Source of the DNA: Allomeiothermus silvanus DSM 9946
Lineage (GTDB): Bacteria; Deinococcota; Deinococci; Deinococcales; Thermaceae
NCBI RefSeq assembly: GCF_000092125.1
Contig: NC_014212.1
Coordinates: forward strand, 764,001 to 828,000
Direction of reading: 5' to 3'
DNA: 64,000 nt
In this document: one piece after another, positions 1 through 7,460 of the stretch
Position numbering within the stretch: position 1 is the stretch's first letter
Layout: each line of letters begins with the position of its first letter
Position numbers and translations under genes: made by a program
Notes under the pieces: generated by a model
Told to the model about the DNA's origin: nothing
What the model saw: the letters and a program-made list of their open reading frames with translations, nothing else
Database searches by the model: none

Positions 1-85
1 GCAACGAGAGTTGCCGGGCCATCTCGGCCAAGCTTCTGCCCTGGGCTTCGCGGGCTTCCTTGAGCCTCCGTCCGGTTTCGCACAT
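1..85 (-). CDS. HTH-domain protein, N-terminal fragment (window edge)
   Basis: The first 28 codons of a gene that runs off the left edge, beginning at the ATG complementary to 83-85. The translated start has a conserved RRLKEAREAQG stretch followed by SLAEMARQLSL, which is the opening of an XRE/Cro-type helix-turn-helix domain as found in RodZ-like (HTH_25) proteins. It lies 68 bp downstream of psuG on the same strand, so the two may be cotranscribed. No good Shine-Dalgarno is visible before the ATG. RodZ-like membrane proteins help organise cell shape, but the part needed to decide between RodZ and a plain regulator is outside the window. Confidence 0.6.
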   Translation of the reverse strand, partial: MCETGRRLKEAREAQGRSLAEMARQLSL

Positions 86-153
86 TGTTTTGCCATTCTA
101 TGGCACTTTGGGCCGCTGAGGGTCAGGGTTTGGCACCTAATTCTTCACCTTTT

Positions 154-1071
154 TTAGCCCCGGTGGACTAAGGCACCGGCGATGCGGGCGGCCAGTCGGG
201 CGTTTTCCTCGAGCAAGCGCAGATTGACCTGATCGGTCTGGCCGCCGGAAAGCTCGGAGATCCGCCGCAGCAGGTAAGGGGTTAGGCTCTTGCCTTGGAT
301 GCCGTGGCGGGCTGCTTCTTGGTTAGCCTGCTCGACCCAGGCCTGCACCTGTTCGAAAGGGAGTCCCCGGCTTACCGGGTTGGTCACCAAGGTTGCGGAA
401 GGGAGCCCTAGTTCCCTGGCGCGCGCGTAGATCCGGGCCACCTCTTGGGGGCTTTCGGCCTTGGCCGGAAGGCTAAAAGGGCTTTCGGGGGTGTGGAAGG
501 CCGGGAATTTGTCGGTGCGGTAGCCGAGCAGGGTTACCCCGTAGGACTCCAGCCGCTCGAGGGTAGCGGCGAGGTTCAGGATGCTCTTGGCTCCTGAGCA
601 CACCACGATGATAGGGGTACGCGCAAGCTCGGTAAGGTCGGCGGATTCGTCGTAGGGGTCGGGGTGGACCCCGCCGATTCCCCCGGTGGCGAACACCGCG
701 ATCCCCGCCCGGTGCGCCAGGAAAGTGGTGGTGGCGACGGTGGTTCCGGCGTTTTTACCCTGCGCGGCCAGGGCCGCCAGGTTCCACAGGCTGGCCTTGT
801 CGGCTTTGTCGTCGAGGGCTAGCTGTTCAAGTTCCTGGGAACCCAGGCCCGCTACCACCTCGCCCCCCAGCACGGCGATGGTCGCGGGAATAGCCCCCTC
901 CTCGCGGACGGCGGCCTCGAGCCTTTGCGCGGTGTGCAAGTTCAAGGGGCGCGGCAGCCCGTGGGTGATGACGGTGGACTCCAGGGCCACCACCGGCTGG
1001 CCCTCGCGCAGGGCGGTTTCAACTTCGGCGGATAGGCGCATGAGATCAGCATACTGGCCCCGGTCGGGCAT
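154..1071 (-). CDS. psuG: Pseudouridine-5'-phosphate glycosidase
   Basis: Cleaves pseudouridine 5'-phosphate reversibly into uracil and ribose 5-phosphate, salvaging pseudouridine from RNA turnover. The protein has about 305 residues, the usual family length, and carries the family's ALESTVITHGLP motif (Glu31), the conserved lysines near Lys92 and Lys162, and the GGIGGVHPDPYDESADL loop. These match the catalytic Glu/Lys/Asp/Lys positions known for Escherichia coli PsuG. An in-frame ATG at 1041 is a possible shorter start; neither start has a strong ribosome site. No pseudouridine kinase (psuK) is visible in the window. It precedes the HTH gene at the left edge. Confidence 0.9.
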   Translation of the reverse strand: MPDRGQYADLMRLSAEVETALREGQPVVALESTVITHGLPRPLNLHTAQRLEAAVREEGAIPATIAVLGGEVVAGLGSQELEQLALDDKADKASLWNLAALAAQGKNAGTTVATTTFLAHRAGIAVFATGGIGGVHPDPYDESADLTELARTPIIVVCSGAKSILNLAATLERLESYGVTLLGYRTDKFPAFHTPESPFSLPAKAESPQEVARIYARARELGLPSATLVTNPVSRGLPFEQVQAWVEQANQEAARHGIQGKSLTPYLLRRISELSGGQTDQVNLRLLEENARLAARIAGALVHRG

Positions 1072-1107
1072 AGGTGCGGTGACCCAACACGATCATGGGC
1101 CTTAGGT

Positions 1108-1869
1108 TTAGAGCGCAGGCCACACCAAAACCTCCTGCTCGGCCCGCAGGTTGTGAAACACCAGCCCCTCGGCGGTGAGCAGCATCCGCGCGCCCGCCCC
1201 GGGCTGAGCCTCGATCATTAGCCGCACTTGGCGCTCGCCCGCTTGCACCTCTACTGCCTCGAAGCGGCCGTACTGGTGCATCCAGGCCCGGATTACCAGC
1301 GGATCCAACCGGGCCATCGTGCCTCGCCCTTCGGTGAGGGCGGTGCGGAGCTGGGCGGTGTGGGCCAGGCGGTGTTGCACCTTGACCAGTCCCAACCGGG
1401 CCAGGTGGCCGAGCAATGCGGTGATGGCCTCGAGCCCGAACTTGCTGCGGGCGGAAAGCTCGAGCGGCGAGAGCGGGTCGTTGAGTTGGCTCAAGACGGC
1501 GAGTTCGTTGGGAAGCAGGGTGAGCTGGGAAGGAAGGTTGTTCACCGTGAGAACCACTCGGTCGAAGACCCCTACCTCGATTCGCTCGTCGAGCTGGCGA
1601 ATGGCCTGGAGTAGGTAGTGCTCCAGCGATTCCGTAAGGGTTTGCTCGGGAGTGCGGTCCCCCAACGAGAAGCGGAATGGTCCCTCGCGCAAGCCCAGGA
1701 TCCGGTAAAGCCCCTCAGCTCCGCCTATCCCGCGGTAGCTGGCGTGTACCGGGCGACCCTTATCCAGATAGATCTCCCCGCGCGGCACGTAAAACCCTCC
1801 GCTTTGCTTGCTCTGGCTCAGAAGCTGCAAGAGGTCAATCGGCCCCAGCAGGCTGAAGTCGCCTTCCAC
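1108..1869 (-). CDS. DUF4388 (PATAN-like) domain protein
   Basis: About 253 residues when started at the GTG at 1869. The first ~100 residues (EGDFSLLGPIDLLQLLSQS, then GGFYVPRGEIYLDKGRPVHA) match the DUF4388/PATAN domain of bacterial signalling proteins. The C-terminal part looks like a winged-helix-type region followed by a small beta-rich domain. The frame stays open further upstream, but that extension enters the preceding kinase gene and runs through a dispersed repeat at 1922-1956, so the internal GTG is preferred. No Shine-Dalgarno is obvious. DUF4388 proteins often act with small GTPases or response regulators; no partner is adjacent here, so the role is unknown. Confidence 0.65.
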   Translation of the reverse strand: MEGDFSLLGPIDLLQLLSQSKQSGGFYVPRGEIYLDKGRPVHASYRGIGGAEGLYRILGLREGPFRFSLGDRTPEQTLTESLEHYLLQAIRQLDERIEVGVFDRVVLTVNNLPSQLTLLPNELAVLSQLNDPLSPLELSARSKFGLEAITALLGHLARLGLVKVQHRLAHTAQLRTALTEGRGTMARLDPLVIRAWMHQYGRFEAVEVQAGERQVRLMIEAQPGAGARMLLTAEGLVFHNLRAEQEVLVWPAL

Positions 1870-1921
1870 AAGGATCAGGATAGGACGCTTGCCGGGGAGG
1901 CTTGGGTTATCTGGGTAGCCT

Positions 1922-1956
1922 GGTGGCGTTTTTTCGCCGAGCGCAGCGAGGGGTGG
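1922..1956 (+). repeat. 35-bp dispersed repeat, copy A
   Basis: Lies in the 104-bp gap between the fructosamine kinase stop and the DUF4388 start. It matches 45961-45995 at 32 of 35 positions. The core GCCGAGCGCAGCGAGGGG contains an imperfect GAGCG/AGCGAG symmetry. This suggests a REP-like intergenic element rather than coding sequence. Confidence 0.6.
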
Positions 1957-1973
1957 AACGCTTGCCCTGCTGC

Positions 1974-2774
1974 TTATTGCTCTACCTGCTCGAGCACCCG
2001 CTTCACCGCTCCCAGATAGCTCGTGCCGAAGAAGTGGACGTGGGCTAGCAGGTAGTAAAGCTGGTAGGCCGGGATGGCCCGCCGGACCTCGGGGGGAATC
2101 GGGCAAAGCCCCTGGTAATGGCGCCAGAACTCTCCGGGGAAGCCGCCAAATAGCTCCATCATGGCTAGGTCTACGGCCCGCTCACCCCACCATGTCGAGG
2201 GGTCTAAGAGGGCGGGTCCGCTTTGGGCGAAGTAGACGTTTCCATGCCACAGATCCCCGTGGAGCAGGGTAGGGCCTTCACTGGGGAGGGGAGAGGAGAG
2301 AATTTTCTCGATGCGTGGCCCCAGCCCTCCCAGCTTGCTCCAGGTCGCCTCGAGCCAAGGCCGCATCCGATGCTCGGCCCAGAAGTGGGTCCAGTCCTCG
2401 CCGGTGCCCGTAGGCAGTGCAAAGCTCCCCAAAAACACCGGCTCATCCCAGCCGTAGGTGGGCGCACTGGTTCGGTGCAGGGCGCAGAGCATCCGGGCCA
2501 GACCCTCCCAGTCGGGTTCGCCAGGCTCGAGGTACTCGAGCACCAGCCCCTCGGGAGAAGCCCAGTACACCTGGGGAACGCGCACCCCTGCTTGCCTGAG
2601 GGCGTCGAGCCCCCGGGCTTCGGCCGGGAACATCCCTTTGGGGGGATGGGCGTGGGTTTTGACCACATACGGCCCGGCCCGGGTGACCTGGCTGATCATC
2701 CCCCCGCTTAAGACCTCCAGAGGATACTCCCCTAGTCCAGCTCGTTGGAGGAGGTCAACAGCAGAGGTGGACAT
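1974..2774 (-). CDS. Fructosamine/ketosamine kinase family protein
   Basis: A 266-residue member of the fructosamine-3-kinase family (protein-kinase-like fold), which phosphorylates sugars attached to amines so that the adduct breaks down: a deglycation repair role. Visible motifs are the catalytic-loop HGDLWHGNVYF, the LLDPSTWWGERAVDLAM segment that replaces the kinase DFG region, and an ATP-lobe Lys in VVKTHAHP. The ATG at 2774 is used; a GTG four codons upstream (2786) is also possible. It starts 22 bp after the stop of the phosphatase gene, so the two probably share a transcript. Bacterial members of the same fold may also phosphorylate small sugars or amines. Confidence 0.85.
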   Translation of the reverse strand: MSTSAVDLLQRAGLGEYPLEVLSGGMISQVTRAGPYVVKTHAHPPKGMFPAEARGLDALRQAGVRVPQVYWASPEGLVLEYLEPGEPDWEGLARMLCALHRTSAPTYGWDEPVFLGSFALPTGTGEDWTHFWAEHRMRPWLEATWSKLGGLGPRIEKILSSPLPSEGPTLLHGDLWHGNVYFAQSGPALLDPSTWWGERAVDLAMMELFGGFPGEFWRHYQGLCPIPPEVRRAIPAYQLYYLLAHVHFFGTSYLGAVKRVLEQVEQ

Positions 2775-2795
2775 GGCTCGCACCACACCGTTCGC

Positions 2796-3254
2796 TCACT
2801 CCACCTGTCGGCGTGAGCCTCTCCCCAACTCCTCGAGAAAATCCCGGAGGGCCCCTTCTAACATCCGGTACACCTCCTCGAAGTCCTCGAGGCCCCCATA
2901 GTAGGGGTCGGGGACCTCGCCGTTTCCCAGCAGCAGCCGGATTTTGTGGCGCGACTGGGGAAACATCCGGTACAAGTGCTCGAGGTGGCTTTTGTCCATG
3001 GCGAAGAGATAGTCGTAGCCATCATCCTCGCGCTGGAGCTGGCGGGCGATGTGGGGGAAGTCGGCCCCGTGCCGCTGCAGTACCTCCTTGGCGCGCGGGT
3101 CGGCTTCCTCGCCTACGTGCCAGGCGCCGGTACCCGCCGAGTCCACCTCGAACTCGGCTTCCAGGCCGCGCTCGCGGAGCATCCGCCAGAAGATGCCCTC
3201 GGCCATCGGGCTGCGGCAGATATTGCCGGAACAGACGAAGAGTACTCGGATCAT
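2796..3254 (-). CDS. Low-molecular-weight protein-tyrosine phosphatase
   Basis: A 152-residue cytoplasmic phosphatase of the LMW-PTP/arsenate-reductase superfamily. The P-loop VCSGNICRSP gives Cys8-x5-Arg14, and the general acid Asp116 lies in DPYYGG, so the catalytic set is complete and typical of tyrosine phosphatases rather than arsenate reductases. The frame extends six codons upstream, but the ATG at 3254 begins immediately before the first beta strand and is the usual family start. The pairing with a kinase-fold gene downstream is suggestive, but no bacterial tyrosine kinase is visible nearby. Confidence 0.9.
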   Translation of the reverse strand: MIRVLFVCSGNICRSPMAEGIFWRMLRERGLEAEFEVDSAGTGAWHVGEEADPRAKEVLQRHGADFPHIARQLQREDDGYDYLFAMDKSHLEHLYRMFPQSRHKIRLLLGNGEVPDPYYGGLEDFEEVYRMLEGALRDFLEELGRGSRRQVE

Positions 3255-3356
3255 GGTTGTTCCCAGTAGCAAAAGATCGGCGCGAGTTCCGGAATTAACC
3301 GGGGCGACTCGGTCCGGAGGGTGGTCTCTACGGTTCGCATGGCAGGCGCGAGGGGG

Positions 3357-4955
3357 TCATTGTAGCCGGAGAATCACGCCCTCGTTGGGGCGAAGCTCGA
3401 GGGTGCTCTCCACTGCCCCGTACCTGTCCAAGTAAGTCGAGAGCAGGATCTCGCCCGGCGGCACCGCCAGCGTCTTGGGTTCGGCGGTGAAGTTGAGGGC
3501 TGCCAACACCACCCGTCCCCGCAGGTAGGCGAACACCCCTTTGGGGGCTTTGTAGCTTTCGTAGGGGGCTTCCCGGAGGCCCGGAGTCTCCCGGCGCACT
3601 ACCAGCAGGGTGCGCACCAACGTCAGCATGGACTCGGGGTCGGCGTCTTGGGTCTCCACATTACGTTCGGGGTAGTCGGGGTTCACCGGCAACCAGGGCT
3701 CCACCGTCGAGAACCCGGCGTAGGTGAAGGGGGTCCACTGCATGGGAGTACGCTCCGGGTCACGCCCAGGGTCCAGACCTTGGTCGCCTGCGAGGCCGCG
3801 CTGGCGCAAAGCTGCCGGGTCTTGCACTTTTTCCGGGGGAATATCCCCATCCACCATGCCGATCTCATCGCCGTAGTACCAGGTCGGAGAGCCTGGAAGG
3901 GTGAAGAGCATCATCGCTGCCACCCGGGCTTGGGCGTGGCCGATGCGGCTGGCCAGGCGGTGCTGGTCGTGGTTGCCCAGTACCCAATTGGGCGTGGCCC
4001 AAGCGGGCAGACTGGCCTGGTACTCCTCCACGATGCGCCGGAGGTTTTCTGCCGTCCAGTTGGATAGGCCCCGGGTGATCAGGTGGAAGTTGAAGGGCAG
4101 ATGGCAGCCGGGCCGCTCGGGGGTGCCGTAATAGGGGATGAGCTGCTCGTAGGGTAGGTAGATCTCGCCCACCATCATGCGGTCGCCGTCGAACTCATCC
4201 AGAACTTGGCGCATCTCCCTTACGATCTCGTGGGTCTCGGGTTGGTCTTCGGTGTAGATGTGAAGATGCCGCCCCCGGTCCCACATCCCCGGCTGCCAGT
4301 GGGGGTTTTCTGGTTCGTCGCGGAAGAGGGCATCTTCCACCAACAGCCACATCACGTCCACCCGAAAGCCATCTACCCCCCGGCGCAGCCAAAAGCGCAT
4401 CACGTCGTACATAGCCGCGCGCACCTCGGGGTTCCTCCAGTTGAGGTCAGGTTGCTCGGGAAGGAACTGGTGCAGGTAGTACTGTCCCGTTTGGGCGTCA
4501 AAGGTCCAGGCCGGGCCACCAAAGAAGGACATCCAGTTGTTGGGCGGTCCACCATCGGGTGCTGGGTCGCGCCAAATGTACCAGTCGCGCTTGGGGCTAT
4601 CCCGCCCGGCACGCGACTCCACGAACCAGGGGTGCTGGTCGGAGGTGTGGTTGGGTACCAGGTCGATAATCAGCTTGATTCCCCGCTTGTGGGTATCTTC
4701 CAATAGGCGGTCAAAGTCCGCCAGCGTGCCGAAGATGGGGTCCACAGAGCAGTAATCCGAGACGTCGTAGCCAAAGTCTTTCATCGGCGACTTGTAGAAG
4801 GGGGAAAGCCAGATCGCGTCCACCCCCAGATCCTTCAGATACCCCAGCCTCGAGCAGATGCCCTCGAGGTCGCCGATGCCGTCCCCATTGGAGTCTTGAA
4901 AACTGCGCGGGTAAATTTGGTAGATTACTGCATCTTGCCACCATTTGCGCGCCAT
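3357..4955 (-). CDS. GH13 alpha-glucosidase (oligo-1,6-glucosidase type)
   Basis: A 532-residue intracellular alpha-amylase-family enzyme that probably hydrolyses alpha-linked gluco-oligosaccharides from the non-reducing end. The start WWQDAVIYQIYPRSFQDSNG and the calcium-site-like DSNGDGIGD are typical of GH13 alpha-glucosidases. Catalytic residues are nucleophile Asp200 (GFRVDV), acid/base Glu264 (MVGEIYL) and Asp330 (VLGNHDQHR). The C-terminal ~70 residues form the usual beta domain. There is no signal peptide. A second paralogue occurs at 62289-63920. Whether it prefers alpha-1,4, alpha-1,6 or trehalose-type bonds cannot be settled from motifs. Confidence 0.92.
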   Translation of the reverse strand: MARKWWQDAVIYQIYPRSFQDSNGDGIGDLEGICSRLGYLKDLGVDAIWLSPFYKSPMKDFGYDVSDYCSVDPIFGTLADFDRLLEDTHKRGIKLIIDLVPNHTSDQHPWFVESRAGRDSPKRDWYIWRDPAPDGGPPNNWMSFFGGPAWTFDAQTGQYYLHQFLPEQPDLNWRNPEVRAAMYDVMRFWLRRGVDGFRVDVMWLLVEDALFRDEPENPHWQPGMWDRGRHLHIYTEDQPETHEIVREMRQVLDEFDGDRMMVGEIYLPYEQLIPYYGTPERPGCHLPFNFHLITRGLSNWTAENLRRIVEEYQASLPAWATPNWVLGNHDQHRLASRIGHAQARVAAMMLFTLPGSPTWYYGDEIGMVDGDIPPEKVQDPAALRQRGLAGDQGLDPGRDPERTPMQWTPFTYAGFSTVEPWLPVNPDYPERNVETQDADPESMLTLVRTLLVVRRETPGLREAPYESYKAPKGVFAYLRGRVVLAALNFTAEPKTLAVPPGEILLSTYLDRYGAVESTLELRPNEGVILRLQ

Positions 4956-5075
4956 AGCCCAACCAGCCTACACCGAGCGGGGCGGGTTAATGTATCTTTA
5001 ACTTCCCACGGATCCAAGGCAAATCAGCTGTTTTAAAGCTCTATTGGGGAGTATTACTAAAAAAGAGGATACCCC

Positions 5076-6068
5076 ATGCAGCGCCTCTTCTTTTACATAG
5101 GTGCGCTAGCGGTTTTGGCTGGCTGCCAGCACTCCAGCCCGGTTACGCCTGGCCAACCCTCTCCGGTGGCCGGGCAGACCTGCCCGCAATGGGTACACGA
5201 CCGCTACTGGGTGCAGGGTCCGGACGGCCAGTTCTACCGCACCTGGCACCCGCCGGTAGACCCTGAATACGGCTGTGTTTTCGGCCATGAACATGGCGAT
5301 GACCCCCGCACTAGCCTGGCCAATCCCACGCTTCCTCCTTTCGGCTATATCAACCGCCAGGCTGGGGTAGACGAGCCCCATGAAGGGTTCAAGGTCTTCG
5401 TGGCAAATAAAGGGACTGTCAACGACGAGGGGCGGGTAGCCCTTACCAGTTCGCGGATTGTGGCCCACATGGGCACCGGCGGGGTGGGCCGTTTCACCCG
5501 GCAGCACCACTCGCTGATCTTCGACCTGGTGGCCGAAGATGGGCACCGGGTGCATTTGCAGGGTATGGCCGATACCAGGCTGGCCGGTTCGATCTGCGAG
5601 CGGGACCAGCGTCTCAACGACGGAGATCCGAATAACGACATTGGCCGCACCGTAGTCACGCTGCCCGGTACGGGTTGCGATGTGGGTTCGCTATATGAGA
5701 TTTGGACTTTTTCGCTGGATGTGGAGAAGGCTACGGCCATCGTCTCTACTGCGGTGTTTGACCCCATCACGGTGATGGACCCGGCAGACCGCTCGAGGCT
5801 CATACCTACCAAAGATGTCTTCCCCCAAGCCGGTGACCCCAAAGGCTGTAACCGCGAGGCCTACCATGGCCCCACCTACTGGTATAACGGCTCCGGCCCT
5901 ACCGTTTTCTATACCGATGCTTACGGCAAGCCAGGGGGAAACTTACGGCAAGAGGTCTCTAACCACACCGATATCGGTATCCCCATGGCCTACCGCGCAG
6001 ACGGTGCCCTTAACCAGTTCAAATACCACCGCCCAACCTGCGCTTCAGGCATAGGCGCGAAGAACTAG
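5076..6068 (+). CDS. Putative secreted lipoprotein, unknown function
   Basis: A 330-residue protein with a lipoprotein signal peptide: a short positive start, a hydrophobic stretch and the lipobox LAGC (Cys17), so it is probably anchored to a membrane outside the cytoplasm. The mature part is rich in His, Asp, Tyr and paired cysteines and contains GCVFGHEHGDDP near residue 70, which could bind metal. I recognise no characterised family. An AAAGAGG ribosome site precedes the ATG. It stands alone between a divergent alpha-glucosidase and two hairpin terminators, so it is likely monocistronic. Confidence 0.7.
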   Translation: MQRLFFYIGALAVLAGCQHSSPVTPGQPSPVAGQTCPQWVHDRYWVQGPDGQFYRTWHPPVDPEYGCVFGHEHGDDPRTSLANPTLPPFGYINRQAGVDEPHEGFKVFVANKGTVNDEGRVALTSSRIVAHMGTGGVGRFTRQHHSLIFDLVAEDGHRVHLQGMADTRLAGSICERDQRLNDGDPNNDIGRTVVTLPGTGCDVGSLYEIWTFSLDVEKATAIVSTAVFDPITVMDPADRSRLIPTKDVFPQAGDPKGCNREAYHGPTYWYNGSGPTVFYTDAYGKPGGNLRQEVSNHTDIGIPMAYRADGALNQFKYHRPTCASGIGAKN

Positions 6069-6086
6069 AGCGTTACCCACGAATAC

Positions 6087-6113
6087 CCCGCACGGTCAAC
6101 TAGGCCGTGCGGG
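6087..6113 (+). terminator. Hairpin downstream of lipoprotein gene
   Basis: A 9-bp perfect stem (CCCGCACGG with CCGTGCGGG) and a 9-nt loop begin 18 bp after the lipoprotein stop codon. No T-run follows directly, so termination may depend on the second hairpin at 6117-6144. Confidence 0.55.
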
Positions 6114-7329
6114 ATAAAACACCCGCCGGGATCGGTGGGTGTTTGTGAGAACCCTGGTAGTGGAGGAGGCCGGGGGTTCCGACGAGGTATAGTCGCCAGA
6201 ACCCCCAGGGGGATAATAATAGGGGTCTACATGATTTTAACCGGAATTGGGCGATTGCCCAGGCTATGTAATCGGTCAACACATTTGAGACTCTTTGAGG
6301 AACCGACTCCTCTTGCATCTTAGCCAAAAACTCCAGCGGAGCAAGACCCCCCAGGGCCATGTGAGGCCTTCGGCGGTTGTAGTAGTCCAGGTAGGTATCC
6401 AGCTCTGCCTGCAGCTCGCTGAGCGGGGTGGGCAAAGGCCGGGTGTAGAACTCCTCCTTGAAGGTCCGCTGCATCCGCTCCACGTGACCATTGAGTTTAG
6501 GACTCCTCGGCGGTAGCACAAACAAGGCAATCCCCAGAGCACAGCAGGCCTCCTCAAACTCGGCCATGAACTCGCTGCCCCCATCCACCTGGATGGCCCG
6601 GATGGGAAAAGGGGCCCTGGCCAGAAGCAAGGACAAGAACCCCTCAGAAAGCTTAGCCGTGGCCCGGCTGTGCACCTCCGCCAGGACAAACCGGCTATGG
6701 AGGTCAATCGCCGAGAAGTGCTTGACCATGCTTCCCGGTCCTAAGGTCAGGGTGAGGGTGTCCACCTGGACCAGGTCCCCAGGAGCCCTGGCCTCGTATC
6801 CTCGGGGCTTCCTTTTGGCGTAGGGCCGGTTTACCCTTCGCTTTAGCTTCCCTCTTTGAGTCCGGGCCAGGTAGCCGGCCACGCTCTCGATACGTCGGTG
6901 CTTCTCCAGGTAGGCCAGGATGCGCCCCACCGTGCGTTCGCTCATCTGGAAACCCTCCTTGCGGAGGGTAAGCCAGATGGACCAGCGTCCCCAGGTGGGG
7001 TTTTCCTTGCGGAGAGTTTCTATTCTAATGAGCAGCCCTGGGGTCCAGTGGACCTTTGTGCGCAGGTGCTTAGGGCGGCGGGAGCGGGGTTTGAGTCCAG
7101 CCAGGCCCTTTTCTTTTAGGGCTTTTTGCCAGCGGTGGTAGGTGGCCCGGCTGATCCCGACCAGGTCCTGGATCTCCTTCCAGCTCTTTTTACTTTCACG
7201 CAGGGCTTTGACCAGTCGGAGCTTGCGCAGACGTTCCTGGACCTCTGGGTCGCTTGCGTTGGCCTCGGCCAGCCTCTGTGCTTGTCTAGCGCCTCTCCAT
7301 ATCTCTCGGCCAACGGTGGTAAACTGCAC
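6100..7329 (-). CDS. IS481-family-like DDE transposase, reading past the element end
   Basis: A 409-codon frame starting at a GTG with an AAAGGAGG ribosome site 7 nt upstream. The N-terminus has two helix-turn-helix-type segments (about residues 35-75 and 100-140). The integrase-like catalytic core has Asp190 (LVQVDTL), Asp249 (AIQVDGGSEF) and Glu284 (LNGHVERMQ), followed by YNRRRPHMALGG. The catalytic set is intact, so the enzyme could be active. The reading frame crosses the left inverted repeat near residue 346 and continues about 60 residues into flanking DNA, so the last part is not element-encoded and the native stop is probably supplied by the target site. Confidence 0.88.
   Translation of the reverse strand: MQFTTVGREIWRGARQAQRLAEANASDPEVQERLRKLRLVKALRESKKSWKEIQDLVGISRATYHRWQKALKEKGLAGLKPRSRRPKHLRTKVHWTPGLLIRIETLRKENPTWGRWSIWLTLRKEGFQMSERTVGRILAYLEKHRRIESVAGYLARTQRGKLKRRVNRPYAKRKPRGYEARAPGDLVQVDTLTLTLGPGSMVKHFSAIDLHSRFVLAEVHSRATAKLSEGFLSLLLARAPFPIRAIQVDGGSEFMAEFEEACCALGIALFVLPPRSPKLNGHVERMQRTFKEEFYTRPLPTPLSELQAELDTYLDYYNRRRPHMALGGLAPLEFLAKMQEESVPQRVSNVLTDYIAWAIAQFRLKSCRPLLLSPWGFWRLYLVGTPGLLHYQGSHKHPPIPAGVLSRTA
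6117..6144. terminator. Second hairpin, possible bidirectional terminator
   Basis: An 11-bp stem with one G-U pair and a 6-nt loop. Read on the minus strand it is followed by TTTTAT, as for an intrinsic terminator, and read on the plus strand the stem ends in GTTT. It sits between the lipoprotein gene and the IS481-like element. Confidence 0.55.
6172..6206. other. Long hairpin in the spacer next to the IS
   Basis: GGGGGTTC at 6172-6179 pairs with GAACCCCC at 6199-6206, and inside it CGAC (6180-6183) pairs with GTCG (6192-6195), leaving an 8-nt loop. It lies in the part of the transposase frame that is outside the element's inverted repeat, so it is more likely structured intergenic DNA/RNA than coding sequence. 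Confidence 0.5.
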
Positions 7330-7393
7330 CTGGGGAACCTCCTTTCCTGGTCGGTTCCCCTCTTTTTATCCCAGCTTAGAGTCTCACATGTGT
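6279..7393 (-). mobile_element. IS481-like insertion sequence
   Basis: Imperfect terminal inverted repeats are visible: ACACATTTGAGACTCT at 6279-6294 and its complement with one mismatch at 7378-7393. Similarity continues weakly outward to about 6273 and 7400. The element is about 1.1 kb and carries one transposase gene. A 7-bp direct repeat CAGGCTA at 6260-6266 and 7405-7411 might be a target duplication, but it lies a few bases beyond the repeats that can be aligned, so the exact ends are uncertain. Confidence 0.75.
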
Positions 7394-7460
7394 TTGTCCG
7401 GGTTCAGGCTAAAGAGAGAAAAATTAAGGAAAGCTAAATAGAAGCCTACCCAAAGCCCGC

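Noticed and set aside
1870-2106. Longer start for the DUF4388 protein
   Set aside because: The upstream extension overlaps the fructosamine kinase gene, passes through a dispersed repeat and encodes Pro/Arg-rich low-complexity sequence.
6260-7411. CAGGCTA as a firm target duplication for the IS481-like element
   Set aside because: The 7-bp repeats flank the element but lie 7-12 bp outside the inverted repeats that can be aligned; the intervening bases do not match each other well, so chance cannot be excluded.
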